Positions 19,803 to 28,568 of a stretch of DNA of 64,000 bases are shown piece after piece. The position numbers were made by a program, and so were the translations under genes. Every line of letters starts with the position of its first letter. Positions within the stretch are counted from its first letter, which is position 1. A model generated the notes under the pieces. That model was not told where the DNA came from. It worked only from the letters and a program-made list of their open reading frames with translations, and made no database searches. The DNA is from DASZBX01 sp035943635 (GTDB taxonomy: Bacteria > Actinomycetota > Actinomycetes > Streptomycetales > Catenulisporaceae): positions 1-64,000 of the forward strand of contig DASZBX010000007.1 of assembly GCA_035943635.1 (NCBI GenBank), in the 5' to 3' direction.

Positions 19803-19814
19803 CAGGAGCACGGC

Positions 19815-21008
19815 TCAGGAGGTGTAGCTGGCGACGGCCACGCCTCCGCTGACATCCGGGAGTCCGGTCAGCGTCGGTTCGGTGGTCCAGGTGGTGCTGT
19901 TCTTGGCCAGCCAGTAGAAGTGGGTGTTGCCGTTCTCCGAGGTGTCGGCGGCGATCAGTCCTCCGTCGGCCCGGGCGGCGAGCGAGATGGGGCCGGCGTT
20001 CAGGCCGGGGCACCCGATCTTGGTGGTGGTCCACGGGTTGGGCCCGTAGTCCTGCGTCATCGCGGTCACGCAGCTGGTGTCGGATTCGGCGGTGAGGGTG
20101 ATGCTGCCGGCGGTCGGGTTGTCCGCCATCACGCTCCCTTGGCCGAGCATGCCCATGGTCGAGCTGATGTGCTCCGCGTTCCAGCTGTCGATGTCGTTTG
20201 CCGGGCTCCAGTAGAACTCGGTGCCGCCGAAGTCGTTCTGGACGCCGATCGTGTCGCCGATGATGATGTTGCCGGACGACTGCACCTCAACCCGCGGCGC
20301 GTTCTCGTAGTTCCCGGTGCCGACGTGCAGTTCACTCCAGTTGGTGGACAGATAGGGCTGGACGTCGAGGTAGAACCCGTTCGGCAGGATCTCCCCGGCG
20401 TCGTAGGCGACCACGATCTCGTTGTTCGGGCCGACCGCGATGTCCGGGGAGGACTGGCCGTAGTAGCCGCCGGGCAACGTCTGGGAGTACCAGCCGGACT
20501 TCTGGAACTGGGTGTAGAAGTAGGTGAACGAGGGGTCGTTGCCCGGGCCCGGATCGGGGTTCCCCGAGACGATCGCGATCTCGGCCGGCTGCCCGGGGCT
20601 CATCACCTTCTGGGCGGCGATCTCCGGTGCGCCCGCGGCCTGGCCGATCGCCGAGACCCGTCCTCCGGTCCAGCCGGTGGTCTGGTAGTCCTGCCAGTAG
20701 CAGTAGAGGGTGTCGGTGCTCTCGTCGACGGCGGCGATGAAGATGTCGCCGTTGTTCATGACGGTCATCGCCGGCGTCGACCAGGCCGGGCCCCCGGCGA
20801 CGAGCTCCCGGTGCCAGCCGGTGCTGCCGACGGTCTGCACCTCGAAGTACAGGCCCTGGGCGCCGGGGGTCTCGTCGACGGCGGCGACCATCTGCTCGGA
20901 GGTCGACGCCTGCGCCGGCAGCGCGGCCGGGCCCATGGCCACGGCCATCGCCACTGCGCCGGCTGCGAGCAGGCATGCTGACCTGCGGGTACGATGCTTC
21001 AGATTCAT
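19815..21008 (-). CDS. Secreted protein of unknown function, probable beta-propeller-like repeats
   Basis: 397-aa protein with a clear Sec signal peptide: basic MNLKHRTRRS, a hydrophobic Ala-rich core, and cleavage after PAQA (about residue 34). The mature part has recurring blades with aromatic motifs about every 45-50 residues (YFEVQTVGSTGWH, YCYWQDYQTTGWT, YFYTQFQKSGWYS, FYLDVQPYLSTNW, FYWSPANDIDSWN, FYWLAKNSTTWTT), alternating with AxD/IAxG strands. This pattern suggests a six- or seven-bladed propeller, perhaps lectin- or sialidase-like, but no catalytic motif is visible. The ATG at 21008 has AGGGGGGGA upstream. A terminator follows. Function not assigned. Confidence 0.82.
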   Translation of the reverse strand: MNLKHRTRRSACLLAAGAVAMAVAMGPAALPAQASTSEQMVAAVDETPGAQGLYFEVQTVGSTGWHRELVAGGPAWSTPAMTVMNNGDIFIAAVDESTDTLYCYWQDYQTTGWTGGRVSAIGQAAGAPEIAAQKVMSPGQPAEIAIVSGNPDPGPGNDPSFTYFYTQFQKSGWYSQTLPGGYYGQSSPDIAVGPNNEIVVAYDAGEILPNGFYLDVQPYLSTNWSELHVGTGNYENAPRVEVQSSGNIIIGDTIGVQNDFGGTEFYWSPANDIDSWNAEHISSTMGMLGQGSVMADNPTAGSITLTAESDTSCVTAMTQDYGPNPWTTTKIGCPGLNAGPISLAARADGGLIAADTSENGNTHFYWLAKNSTTWTTEPTLTGLPDVSGGVAVASYTS

Positions 21009-21223
21009 GTAGGTCCCCCCCTGGGACGATTGTGTGTGCGGTACTTCTGCAAGGTAAGCCCGCCCGGCGACCGGCCGAATCACTGAAACCATGTAAGTAA
21101 CGGTGTTAGAGATCGACGAAGCCGCCGCGCCCTGCCGTACCCAGCCGTGCCCGCTCGGTCCGGTTCGTCGATTCATCCGATCGAAGGGACTTCGCGGGCG
21201 CAGGGGCGGGTTCCGGCAGCCGG

Positions 21224-21229
21224 TAGAAT
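21224..21229 (+). promoter_or_regulatory. Candidate -10 of the def operon
   Basis: TAGAAT is a near-ideal housekeeping -10, 50 bases before the def GTG. No matching -35 is visible. The gap 21009-21278 separates divergent genes and must also hold the promoter of the secreted protein. Confidence 0.4.
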
Positions 21230-21278
21230 GAGCCGGAGAATCACCGATGATCCCAGGCGAAGAACGGGCGGCGTAGTA

Positions 21279-21824
21279 GTGACGATCCAACAGATCCGGT
21301 TGTTCGGCGACCCGGTGCTGCGGACCAAGGCAGAGCCGGTGGTCGACTTCGACAAGGAGCTGCGCCGCCTCGTCAAGGACCTCACCGACACCATGCTCGG
21401 CGCGCCGGGCGCCGGGCTGGCCGCGCCGCAGCTCGGCGTGTCCCTGCGGGTGTTCGTGTACAACGTGGACGACGTGGTCGGGCACCTGATCAACCCGAGC
21501 CTGGACCTGTCCGACGAGGAGCAGGAGGGCGACGAGGGCTGCCTGTCGATCCCGAACCTGAAGTTCCCCTGCGTCCGGGCCAAGCACGCGATCGCCAAGG
21601 GGTTCAACGAGTACGGCGACCCGATCACGGTCGAGGGAAGCGACGTGCTGGCCCGGTGCGTGCAGCACGAGACCGACCACCTGGACGGGGTGCTGTTCAT
21701 CGACCGGCTGGACCGGGAGCAGCGCAAGGCGGCGCTGCGGGCGATCCGTTCGGCCGACTGGGTCGGCGCCCCGGCGCCCGAGGTGAAGTTCTCCCCGCAC
21801 GCCACGTTCGGGCAGGCGCGCTAG
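21279..21824 (+). CDS. def: Peptide deformylase
   Basis: 181-aa metallopeptidase removing N-formyl from nascent proteins. All three motifs are intact: GAGLAAPQ, EGCLSIP (metal Cys) and QHETDHLDG (HExxH). The GTG at 21279 (VTIQQIRLFGDPVLR) fits the family start; sequence upstream of it in frame is not conserved. The ribosome site is weak (GGGCGGCG). It ends directly against the fmt ATG with no gap, so deformylation and formylation genes are co-expressed. Confidence 0.96.
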   Translation: MTIQQIRLFGDPVLRTKAEPVVDFDKELRRLVKDLTDTMLGAPGAGLAAPQLGVSLRVFVYNVDDVVGHLINPSLDLSDEEQEGDEGCLSIPNLKFPCVRAKHAIAKGFNEYGDPITVEGSDVLARCVQHETDHLDGVLFIDRLDREQRKAALRAIRSADWVGAPAPEVKFSPHATFGQAR

Positions 21825-22844
21825 ATGCCCGGCCCCGCCGCCGACTCTGCCGCCGACCCCGCGCCCCCGGCCCCCGACTCCGGTCCGGGCCAGACCCCCG
21901 GCCTGCGGCTGCTGTTCGCCGGGACCCCGGAACCGGCCGTGGACTCGCTGCGCGCGCTGCTCGACGACTCGCCGCACGAGGTCGTCGCCGTGCTCACCCG
22001 CCCGGACGCCCGCACCGGCCGCGGCCGGGTGTTCGAGCCCTCGCCGGTGCGCCGGCTGGCCGAGGAACGCGGCATCGAGGTGCTCACCCCGGACCGCCCG
22101 CGCGACCCGGATTTCCTGGCCCGGCTGGCCGAACTGGCCCCGGACGCCTGTCCGGTGGTCGCCTACGGCGGGCTCATCCCGCAGGCGGCGCTGGACGTCC
22201 CGCGGTACGGCTGGATCAACCTGCACTTCTCGCTGCTGCCGGCCTGGCGCGGCGCGGCCCCGGTGCAGCGGGCGATCCTGGCCGGGGACGAGATCACCGG
22301 GGCCTGCACCTTCCGGCTGGAGGCGGGCCTGGATACCGGCCCGGTCTTCGGCTCGCTGACCACCGAGATCGGCCGCACCGACACCAGCGGGGACCTGCTC
22401 GGCCGGCTGGCCGCGGACGGCGCCCGGCTGCTGGTGGCCACCCTGGACGGGATCGCGCAGGGCCGGCTGGCCCCGGTCCCGCAGGAGCCGGTCGGCGTCT
22501 CGCACGCGCCCAAGCTCGGTACCGAGGACGCCCGGATCGACTGGAAGGCCCCGGCCCTGCACATCGACCGGCTGGTCCGGGCCTGCACCCCGGCCCCGGG
22601 GGCGTGGACCGTGCTGGCCGGCGAACGGGTCAAGATCTTCCCGCTCACCCCGATCCCCGGGGTGATGGACCTGGCCCCCGGCGCGCTGCAGGTGGACCGG
22701 CGCGGCCTGCAGGTCGGCACCGGCTCGGGGCACACCGTCCGGCTCGGCGACGTGCAGCCGCAGGGCAAGAAGCGGATGGCGGCGGCGGACTGGGTGCGCG
22801 GGCTGCGCCTGGCCCCGGACGCCCGCTTCGAGTCCGGGGACTGA
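21825..22844 (+). CDS. fmt: Methionyl-tRNA formyltransferase
   Basis: 339-aa enzyme formylating initiator Met-tRNA. LLFAGTPEPAVDSLRALL begins the formyl-transferase domain, INLHFSLLPAWRGAAPVQRA carries the catalytic Asn/His, and GLDTGPVF supplies the Asp. The C-terminal OB-like domain (VRACTPAPGAWT to QGKKRM) binds tRNA. The start ATG immediately follows the def stop, and the first ~25 residues form a Pro/Ala/Asp linker not seen in E. coli Fmt. It is followed 76 bases later by rsmB. Confidence 0.96.
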   Translation: MPGPAADSAADPAPPAPDSGPGQTPGLRLLFAGTPEPAVDSLRALLDDSPHEVVAVLTRPDARTGRGRVFEPSPVRRLAEERGIEVLTPDRPRDPDFLARLAELAPDACPVVAYGGLIPQAALDVPRYGWINLHFSLLPAWRGAAPVQRAILAGDEITGACTFRLEAGLDTGPVFGSLTTEIGRTDTSGDLLGRLAADGARLLVATLDGIAQGRLAPVPQEPVGVSHAPKLGTEDARIDWKAPALHIDRLVRACTPAPGAWTVLAGERVKIFPLTPIPGVMDLAPGALQVDRRGLQVGTGSGHTVRLGDVQPQGKKRMAAADWVRGLRLAPDARFESGD

Positions 22845-22920
22845 GACCGGCCGTCCCGATCCGCCGCACGCTGCGTACCACGCACCACGCACGACCCGTC
22901 ACCCGCCGAGAAAAGGATCC

Positions 22921-24312
22921 ATGTCCCCCTCCCCGTCGTCCCGCCAGCACTCCGACCCGGCCCGCGCCGCCGCCTACGCCACCCTGCGCGCCGTCGCCGA
23001 CCGGGACGCGTACGCGAACCTGATCCTGCCCGGGCTGCTGAGCGAGCGCAAGGTCGACGCCCGGGACGCCGCGCTGGCCACCGAGCTGGCCTACGGCACC
23101 CTGCGCGGCCAGGGCACCTACGACGCGATCCTGGCCGTCTGCGTGACCCGCCCGCTGGCCGAGCTCGACCCGGAGGTACTCGACGTCCTGCGGCTGGGCG
23201 CGCACCAGCTGCTGGCCACCCGGATCCCGCCGCACGCCGCGGTGGCCGCGACGGTCGAGCTGGCCCGCGAGGAGATCCACGAGGGCGCGGCCAAGATGGT
23301 CAACGCGGTGCTGCGCAAGGTCGGCCGGGCGGACCTGCGCCAGTGGGTGGACCAGGTCGCCCCGGATGCGGACCGCGATCCCGAGGGCTACCTCGCGGTC
23401 TACCGCTCGCACCCGCGCTGGGTGGTCTCCGCGCTCTGGGACGCGCTGGCCGCGCACCGGGGCAAGGACGCGGCCGGGACCGAGATCGACGACCTGCTGG
23501 CCGTGGACAACCAGCGGCCCGGGGTGACCCTGGTGGCCCGGCCAGGCCTGGTCGAGCTGGACGAGCTGCTGGACGCGGGCGCGCAGCCGGGCCGGTACGC
23601 GCCGACCGCGGCGTACCTGGACGAGGGCGACCCGGGCCGGATCGACGCGGTCCGCCGCGGCCGGGCCGGCGTGCAGGACGAGGGCAGCCAGCTGGTCGCC
23701 CTGGCCTTGGCCCGGGTGCCGCTGGACGGCGGCCCGGACGCGCTCTGGCTGGACCTGTGTGCGGGCCCCGGCGGCAAGGCGGCCCTGCTGGCGGCCACCG
23801 CGAGCGCCCGCCAGGCCCGGCTGGTCGCCGCCGAGCTGGCCCCGCACCGGGCCCGGCTGGTCAAACGCGCGCTGCAGCCGGTGCACGGCCTGCACAAGGT
23901 GGTCACCGCCGACGGCACCGAACCGCCGTGGCGCCCGGGTACCTTCGACCGGGTGCTCGTGGACGCGCCGTGCACCGGCCTGGGCGCGCTGCGCCGGCGG
24001 CCGGAGTCGCGCTGGCGGCGCGAGCCGGCCGACGTGTCCCGGCTGGCGTCGCTGCAGAAGCGGCTGCTCGGTTCGGCGCTGGACTCGGTCCGGCCCGGGG
24101 GAGTGGTGGCGTACGTCACCTGCTCCCCGCACCTGGCCGAGACCCGGCTGGTGGTCGAGCAGGTGCTGGGCAAGCGCGAGGACGTCGAGCAGATCGACGC
24201 GCGCCCGTTCCTGCCCGGCGTGCCGGAGCTCGGGGACGGTCCTGATGTGCAGCTGTGGCCGCATCTGCATGCCACCGACGCCATGTACCTCGCGCTGCTG
24301 CGCCGCCACTGA
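22921..24312 (+). CDS. rsmB: 16S rRNA m5C967 methyltransferase (RsmB/Sun family)
   Basis: 463-aa RNA methyltransferase. The N-terminal NusB-like domain (ARAAAYATLRAV through AVLRKVGRADL) is followed by a SAM-dependent domain with LDLCAGPGGKAALLAA (SAM site), the DAPCTGLGALRRRPE motif IV and the catalytic cysteine in YVTCSPH. The usual PP-C-S of motif VI reads TCSPH, normal for this family. The ATG at 22921 has AAGGA four bases upstream. The def-fmt-rsmB-rpe order is a common actinobacterial cluster. Confidence 0.95.
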   Translation: MSPSPSSRQHSDPARAAAYATLRAVADRDAYANLILPGLLSERKVDARDAALATELAYGTLRGQGTYDAILAVCVTRPLAELDPEVLDVLRLGAHQLLATRIPPHAAVAATVELAREEIHEGAAKMVNAVLRKVGRADLRQWVDQVAPDADRDPEGYLAVYRSHPRWVVSALWDALAAHRGKDAAGTEIDDLLAVDNQRPGVTLVARPGLVELDELLDAGAQPGRYAPTAAYLDEGDPGRIDAVRRGRAGVQDEGSQLVALALARVPLDGGPDALWLDLCAGPGGKAALLAATASARQARLVAAELAPHRARLVKRALQPVHGLHKVVTADGTEPPWRPGTFDRVLVDAPCTGLGALRRRPESRWRREPADVSRLASLQKRLLGSALDSVRPGGVVAYVTCSPHLAETRLVVEQVLGKREDVEQIDARPFLPGVPELGDGPDVQLWPHLHATDAMYLALLRRH

Positions 24313-24473
24313 GCAGTCGGTTGCCGGACCCTGCTGACTGCCGACGGCCGGGCCGGGCCGCCGCTGGGGTGCCGTCGCCTTGCCGTCGCGCCGCCGGGTG
24401 TTGTCGCCGCGCGGCGCCGGTCACTGGGAGACTGTCGCCGAACCTGTCGCCTCGAACGGAAGATAATGGCCCC

Positions 24474-25145
24474 ATGACGATCCAGATCTCACCCTCCATC
24501 CTCAACGCCGACTTCGCCCGCCTGGCCGACGAGGTCGCCGCGATCTCGCCCGCGGCGGACTGGGTGCACGTGGACGTGATGGACAACCACTTCGTGCCGA
24601 ACCTGACCATCGGCCTGCCGGTCGTGCAGGCGCTGCTCAAGGCCAGCACGCTGCCGCTGGACTGCCACCTGATGATCGAGGACCCGGACCGCTGGGCCCC
24701 GGCCTACGCCGAGGCCGGCGCGGGCTCGGTCACCTTCCACGCCGAAGCCGCCGCCGACCCGCTCCGCCTGGCCCGGACGATCCGCGCGGCCGGCGCCCGG
24801 GCCGGCCTGGCACTGAAGCCCGGCACCCCGGTCGAGGCCTACGAGGAGCTGTTCCCCGAGCTCGACATGGTGCTGATCATGTCGGTCGAACCCGGTTTCG
24901 GCGGCCAGAGCTTCATGGACTCGGTGCTGCCGAAGGTGCGCCAGACCCGCGACCTGATCTCCCGGCACGGCGGCCAGATCTGGCTGCAGATGGACGGCGG
25001 CGTCAGCGCCCAGACCATCGAGCGCTGCGCCGAGGCCGGCGCGGACGTGTTCGTCGCCGGCTCCGCGGTCTACGCCGCCGAGGACCGGGACAAGGCCGTG
25101 CGCGAACTGCGGGCTTTGGCCGAGGGGGCCAGTTCGCTGGGCTGA
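24474..25145 (+). CDS. rpe: Ribulose-phosphate 3-epimerase
   Basis: 223-aa TIM-barrel metalloenzyme interconverting ribulose 5-phosphate and xylulose 5-phosphate in the pentose phosphate pathway. ISPSILNADFARL, VHVDVMDNHFVPN, DCHLMIEDPDRW, MSVEPGFGGQSF and QMDGGVS cover the active site. The ATG at 24474 is supported by both a GGAAG stretch and a GATAAT (24462-24467) six bases upstream, so it may have its own leaderless promoter. The 161-base gap after rsmB shows no other gene. Confidence 0.96.
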   Translation: MTIQISPSILNADFARLADEVAAISPAADWVHVDVMDNHFVPNLTIGLPVVQALLKASTLPLDCHLMIEDPDRWAPAYAEAGAGSVTFHAEAAADPLRLARTIRAAGARAGLALKPGTPVEAYEELFPELDMVLIMSVEPGFGGQSFMDSVLPKVRQTRDLISRHGGQIWLQMDGGVSAQTIERCAEAGADVFVAGSAVYAAEDRDKAVRELRALAEGASSLG

Positions 25146-25163
25146 CTGACCGGCGGCGAGGAG

Positions 25164-25305
25164 ATGGATTTCCGGGACTTCCTGGTCTCCGGGCCCGGGT
25201 TCGGCGACATCGACGTCGAGCGTTCGCGGGACATGCCGCGCGAGATCGATCTGCCGGACGGCATCTGCTCCGCTTGCCTGGCAACGGGAATCGGGTCGTG
25301 CGGCG
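25164..25305 (+). pseudogene. Possible antitoxin C-terminal remnant
   Basis: A short frame beginning with ATG at 25164, directly after GAGGAG, reads MDFRDFLVSGPGFGDIDVER and RDMPREIDLPDG. This FRDFLL-GP-DLDLERDR-R-IDL style resembles the toxin-binding end of small actinobacterial antitoxins. It then loses any sensible sequence and runs antisense into the acetyltransferase gene. No toxin gene is beside it. The match is from memory and weak; it may be a fragment or chance. Confidence 0.25.
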
Positions 25306-25884
25306 CTATTCGTGTTCGTGCTCGGCCTGGTTGTTCCGCAGCCAGTCTTCGCGGCGTAGTTCGTATTCGACTTCGCCGTGTTCGGCGCCTGCGATCGGGT
25401 CCTCCCACTGGAGGTGGAAGGTGCGTACGTACGTCAGGCCGCACTTCTCCATCACGCGGCGCGAGGCGAGGTTGACGGCCATGGTCTCGGCGGTCACCCG
25501 CTGCACGCCGAGGTCGGTGAAACCCTTGCGGATCAGGGCGCGGCCGGCCTCGGTGGCGTAGCCCCGGCCCCAGCTGGCCCTTCGCAGGCGGTAGCCGAAT
25601 TCGGCCTCGCGGGCGCCGCCGCCCTCGCGCGGTTGCAGGGAGAGCCAGCCCACGAACTCGCCGGTGGCCCGTTCGGCCGCGGCCCAGCGGCCGAGCGGGC
25701 CGCGTTCGTAGTCGCGCAGGATCGCGGGCAGCACCTCGTTCTGCACGGTCGCCCGGGGCGTGGGCCGGCCGTTGGTCAGGAAGCGCATGACCTGCGGGTC
25801 GCTGTCCAGGAAGACCAGGTTGTCCACGTCGTCGGCGGTGAACCGGCGCAGGTGGAGGCGGTCGGTCTCTAGCAGGATGCGCAT
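25306..25884 (-). CDS. GNAT-family N-acetyltransferase (RimJ/RimL type)
   Basis: 192-aa acyl-CoA-dependent acetyltransferase. LLETDRLHLRRFTADDVDNL opens the fold, FGYRLRRASWGRGYATEAGRALI contains the acetyl-CoA pyrophosphate loop (RxxxGxG/A), and VNLASRRVMEKCGL is the usual alpha4 motif of the RimJ/RimL group. The substrate is unknown. The ATG at 25884 is preferred to a distant upstream start because the conserved domain begins there. A divergent promoter region (25885-26065) separates it from the next membrane protein gene. Confidence 0.9.
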   Translation of the reverse strand: MRILLETDRLHLRRFTADDVDNLVFLDSDPQVMRFLTNGRPTPRATVQNEVLPAILRDYERGPLGRWAAAERATGEFVGWLSLQPREGGGAREAEFGYRLRRASWGRGYATEAGRALIRKGFTDLGVQRVTAETMAVNLASRRVMEKCGLTYVRTFHLQWEDPIAGAEHGEVEYELRREDWLRNNQAEHEHE

Positions 25885-26065
25885 CAGGCGGTTCCGTTCG
25901 GCGGGCGTCGAGTCGGGCGGCTGCTCGGAGGGCTGGTCGGACCGTCGGTCACGCTGCGTAGCCGCCGGTTCCCGGTGTAACCGGCGGTGGTATTCAGAGG
26001 CGACGGACGGCGGCGCCACGCAGGCGTTACGCCGGTGGCCGGCTTTCTGATCACCAGGAGTAACG

Positions 26066-26596
26066 ATGATACGTAGGGCAGCGGTGGCCGAGGAAGCCAT
26101 CAACGGCAACGCCGTCACCGCGAACACATACCTGGACACGGTCTCCAACGCCGTGCCGGAGGTCTCGCTGCGGCTCGTCGGCGCGCTGCTCGCGCTCGCC
26201 GTGGCGGCGGTGCACGTGGCCGACCAGGGCGGCGTCGGGGCGTTCGACTCGCCGGACTGGCTGGGCTGGGCGTATCGGCTGATCGAGGCCGGCGGGGTGC
26301 TGACCGCGCTGGCCCTGCTCGCGCCGCGCACGTCCCGGCTCGGCTGGGCGGCCGCGGTGCTGCTCGGGGCCGGGCCGTTCCTCGGCTATCTCGCCTCGCG
26401 CACGGTCGGCGTGCCCGGGGACCCGGACGACGTCGGCAACTGGGCCGACTGGGTCGGCACGGTGTCGCTGCTGCTGGAGGCGGCGCTGATCGTGCTCGCG
26501 GCGACCATGGCGCGGGCCGGGCGGCCGGAACCGGCGCCGCGCACGCTGCGCACGCTCACTGCGGCCGACCTGCTCGCCGCGAAGCCGCGGCGCTGA
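26066..26596 (+). CDS. Small four-helix membrane protein, function unknown
   Basis: 176-aa protein with four hydrophobic helices: LRLVGALLALAVAAVHVADQ, LIEAGGVLTALALLAPRT, LGWAAAVLLGAGPFLGYLAS and VSLLLEAALIVLAATMA. The short N-terminus and C-terminus (TLRTLTAADLLAAKPRR) are probably cytoplasmic. AGGAG lies six bases before the ATG, a good ribosome site. I do not recognise the family; similar small multi-pass proteins are common in actinobacteria. It runs convergently into the YCII gene. Confidence 0.75.
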   Translation: MIRRAAVAEEAINGNAVTANTYLDTVSNAVPEVSLRLVGALLALAVAAVHVADQGGVGAFDSPDWLGWAYRLIEAGGVLTALALLAPRTSRLGWAAAVLLGAGPFLGYLASRTVGVPGDPDDVGNWADWVGTVSLLLEAALIVLAATMARAGRPEPAPRTLRTLTAADLLAAKPRR

Positions 26597-26666
26597 GCGG
26601 CCGGTCGACGCGCAGCCGGAAAGCCGCCGGGCCCGGGCTCCGGCGCGGCGCTTGTCGGGAATGCGC

Positions 26667-27020
26667 TCAGCCCCCGGCCTCGGCGGCCGACGCCGGGAAC
26701 CGGATGCGCGTGGCGGCGATCGCGCCCTGCGGGACCAGCCACGGCAGGATTTTCACGCCGAACTTCCCGCCCCGGACCGCGGGGTCGGCCTCGGCGAGTT
26801 CGCGGGCGCGGTCCGCGTCGACGGCGAAGACGGACAGCCCGCGGAACGTCTCGCCCGGCTCGCCCAGCAGCGGACCGGCGGCCAGCAGGAAACCGTCGTC
26901 GTGCAGTTTCGACAGGTAGGCCAGGTGGGCGTCCTGCAAAACGGCCTGCTCCTCCTCCGTCAGCTCGGGACGGTCGGATCGCAGGACGAGCAGCACGGTG
27001 GTGAAGCGATCGAAGTCCAT
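26667..27020 (-). CDS. YCII-related domain protein
   Basis: 117-aa protein of the YciI/ferredoxin-like family. FTTVLLVLRSDRPELTEEEQ, HLAYLSKLHDDGFLLAAGPL and the LSVFAVDADRARELAEADPAV segment match YCII proteins, which have a conserved His-Asp pair and no settled function. The ATG at 27020 (MDFDRF) fits the family better than the upstream start at 27074. Its stop converges on the membrane protein gene with a 70-base gap. Confidence 0.82.
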   Translation of the reverse strand: MDFDRFTTVLLVLRSDRPELTEEEQAVLQDAHLAYLSKLHDDGFLLAAGPLLGEPGETFRGLSVFAVDADRARELAEADPAVRGGKFGVKILPWLVPQGAIAATRIRFPASAAEAGG

Positions 27021-27060
27021 GCAGGCATGGTAGGCGCTCCTACCGGATCGACGGCAGATT

Positions 27061-28380
27061 TCAGCCCGGATCAACTCCAGGCGGACACGGCACCCGGCCC
27101 TGCTGCTCCGACTCCTGCTCCACTTGCTGCTGCGGCTCGAGTTCGGCTTCCGGGAGCGGCCGCTCGGCGTCGAGCGACCGTGCGTCCGTGGTCCAGCGGT
27201 CGAGCAGGAGCGGCAGTCCGCACAGTGGCAGCAGGTATACCTCGACGTAGAGCCGCGAGCCCTGGCTGATCGTCGGGTGGATGAACGCCGCAGCGATCCC
27301 GGTGCTCGAGACCGCGCTGATCACGACCGCTGTCAGCCGCTCCCGGTGCCACAGGACCCAGAGCCCGACGGTCAGGCCGACGACCAGCACCGGCCCGGCT
27401 GCCTGCTGCTGGAGCAGGTTCCACCAATACGGCTCCTGGGCGGAGAGCAGTTCGCTGTAGGGGTGAGCCGGGAGCGGGTGCCGGAACTGGCCGGAGAACT
27501 GTTCGTCCAGCGTGGACCTGAGCCCGGGAAGGTGAAGCAGGGAGCTGATCACCTGCCCGAGCAGCAGGGCGCCGGCGCTGGTGCCGGCCAGTGCCCACAG
27601 TCCGGACCTCGGCCGGCCGCGCCGGGCGACGAGGGCGACGAGCACGGCCAGGAGCAGCAGCCCGGCGAGCAGCATCGACTGGGAGTACTTCACGGCGAAG
27701 GTCATGGCGCAGCCGAGCGTCGTCAACGCCAGCCCGAGGCGCATCCGGCCGCGCAGCACGAGCAGGGCACCGAAGATGACCAGCAGCGTCGTGGTGACGA
27801 CTGGTCCGTCGACCAGGAAGGCCGCGGCCCAGGTTCCGGTCGGCAGGATGAAGTACAGCACCTGGCCCGCGAGCGCGGCCTGCGGTGACGCGCCGAGCAG
27901 CCTGAGCACGGCCAGGGTGAGCAGGCCGGCCGCGATCGCGAACAGGGTGACGGCGAGCCACCAGGCGTCGCGCGGTCCGAGTGCCGGAGTGAACGCCGCG
28001 ATGAGTAGCGGCACGCCGGCCCGCGGGGTGAAGATGGCGTCGTATGTCGGGTTGTCCGGGGTCAGCACGCCGCCGGTCTGCGCGGCCGTGCAGGCGGCCG
28101 GATCGGCCTGGCCGCCGCAGTAGAACGCCAGCGCGAGGTGCTGGGAATCAGTATGGGAATGGCCGAGGTCCTGCTCGGTTATGACTGTGTATTGATAGGT
28201 GTCGTTCCATATTCGCGCCTGCGAGGCTCCGCTCAGGCTGAACAGCGCATAGACGAGCGAGATGAGCAGGGCGCACGACCACAGCGGTACCGCGATCCCC
28301 CTGACCGATCCGATCGTGGCAGACCATCCGACCTGCGATGAAACCCTGCCAGGATTGAAATGTGGTCGCGAAACAGCCAT
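27061..28380 (-). CDS. Polytopic membrane protein, possible GT-C-type glycosyltransferase
   Basis: 439-aa protein with about nine membrane helices, starting with a segment at residues 28-50 (GIAVPLWSCALLISLVYALF) and followed by an extracytoplasmic loop containing RIWNDTYQYTVITEQ. A long first loop before regularly spaced helices recalls GT-C mannosyl/arabinosyl transferases, but no firm catalytic motif is visible. Two cysteines (FYCGGQADPAAC) in the first loop may pair. The C-terminus is a Glu/Gln/Pro-rich tail. The ATG at 28380 has GGGGGCGA upstream. Function not assigned. Confidence 0.7.
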   Translation of the reverse strand: MAVSRPHFNPGRVSSQVGWSATIGSVRGIAVPLWSCALLISLVYALFSLSGASQARIWNDTYQYTVITEQDLGHSHTDSQHLALAFYCGGQADPAACTAAQTGGVLTPDNPTYDAIFTPRAGVPLLIAAFTPALGPRDAWWLAVTLFAIAAGLLTLAVLRLLGASPQAALAGQVLYFILPTGTWAAAFLVDGPVVTTTLLVIFGALLVLRGRMRLGLALTTLGCAMTFAVKYSQSMLLAGLLLLAVLVALVARRGRPRSGLWALAGTSAGALLLGQVISSLLHLPGLRSTLDEQFSGQFRHPLPAHPYSELLSAQEPYWWNLLQQQAAGPVLVVGLTVGLWVLWHRERLTAVVISAVSSTGIAAAFIHPTISQGSRLYVEVYLLPLCGLPLLLDRWTTDARSLDAERPLPEAELEPQQQVEQESEQQGRVPCPPGVDPG

Positions 28381-28556
28381 AGTAGTCGCCCCCGCCCGTG
28401 ATCCCCCGTGAGATCGTCTGTCGGCTCGATTCGTGTACCGAGTGTTATCAGTACAGTATTAGAAGATAGCGTCTCGGGCCACGATCGAGAAACCGGGACC
28501 GCGCGCTCGCGGCAAGTTCCTGGTCGCGGCGCAGGGACCGGCCCGGCTGCGCGCGC

Positions 28557-28562
28557 TACCAT
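28557..28562 (+). promoter_or_regulatory. -10 element for a leaderless ABC ATPase transcript (candidate)
   Basis: TACCAT fits TANNNT and ends six bases before the GTG at 28569. No Shine-Dalgarno is present. GGGACC at 28534-28539 is a poor -35. Confidence 0.4.
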
Positions 28563-28568
28563 CCGGAC

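Noticed and set aside
21009..22892. In-frame extension of the secreted protein ORF across def and fmt
   Set aside because: Antisense to two certain genes, and a signal peptide with ribosome site marks the real start at 21008.
25306..26331. 341-codon version of the acetyltransferase
   Set aside because: The first 149 residues are Ser/Arg/Thr shadow sequence antisense to the neighbouring membrane protein gene and its promoter; the domain begins at 25884.
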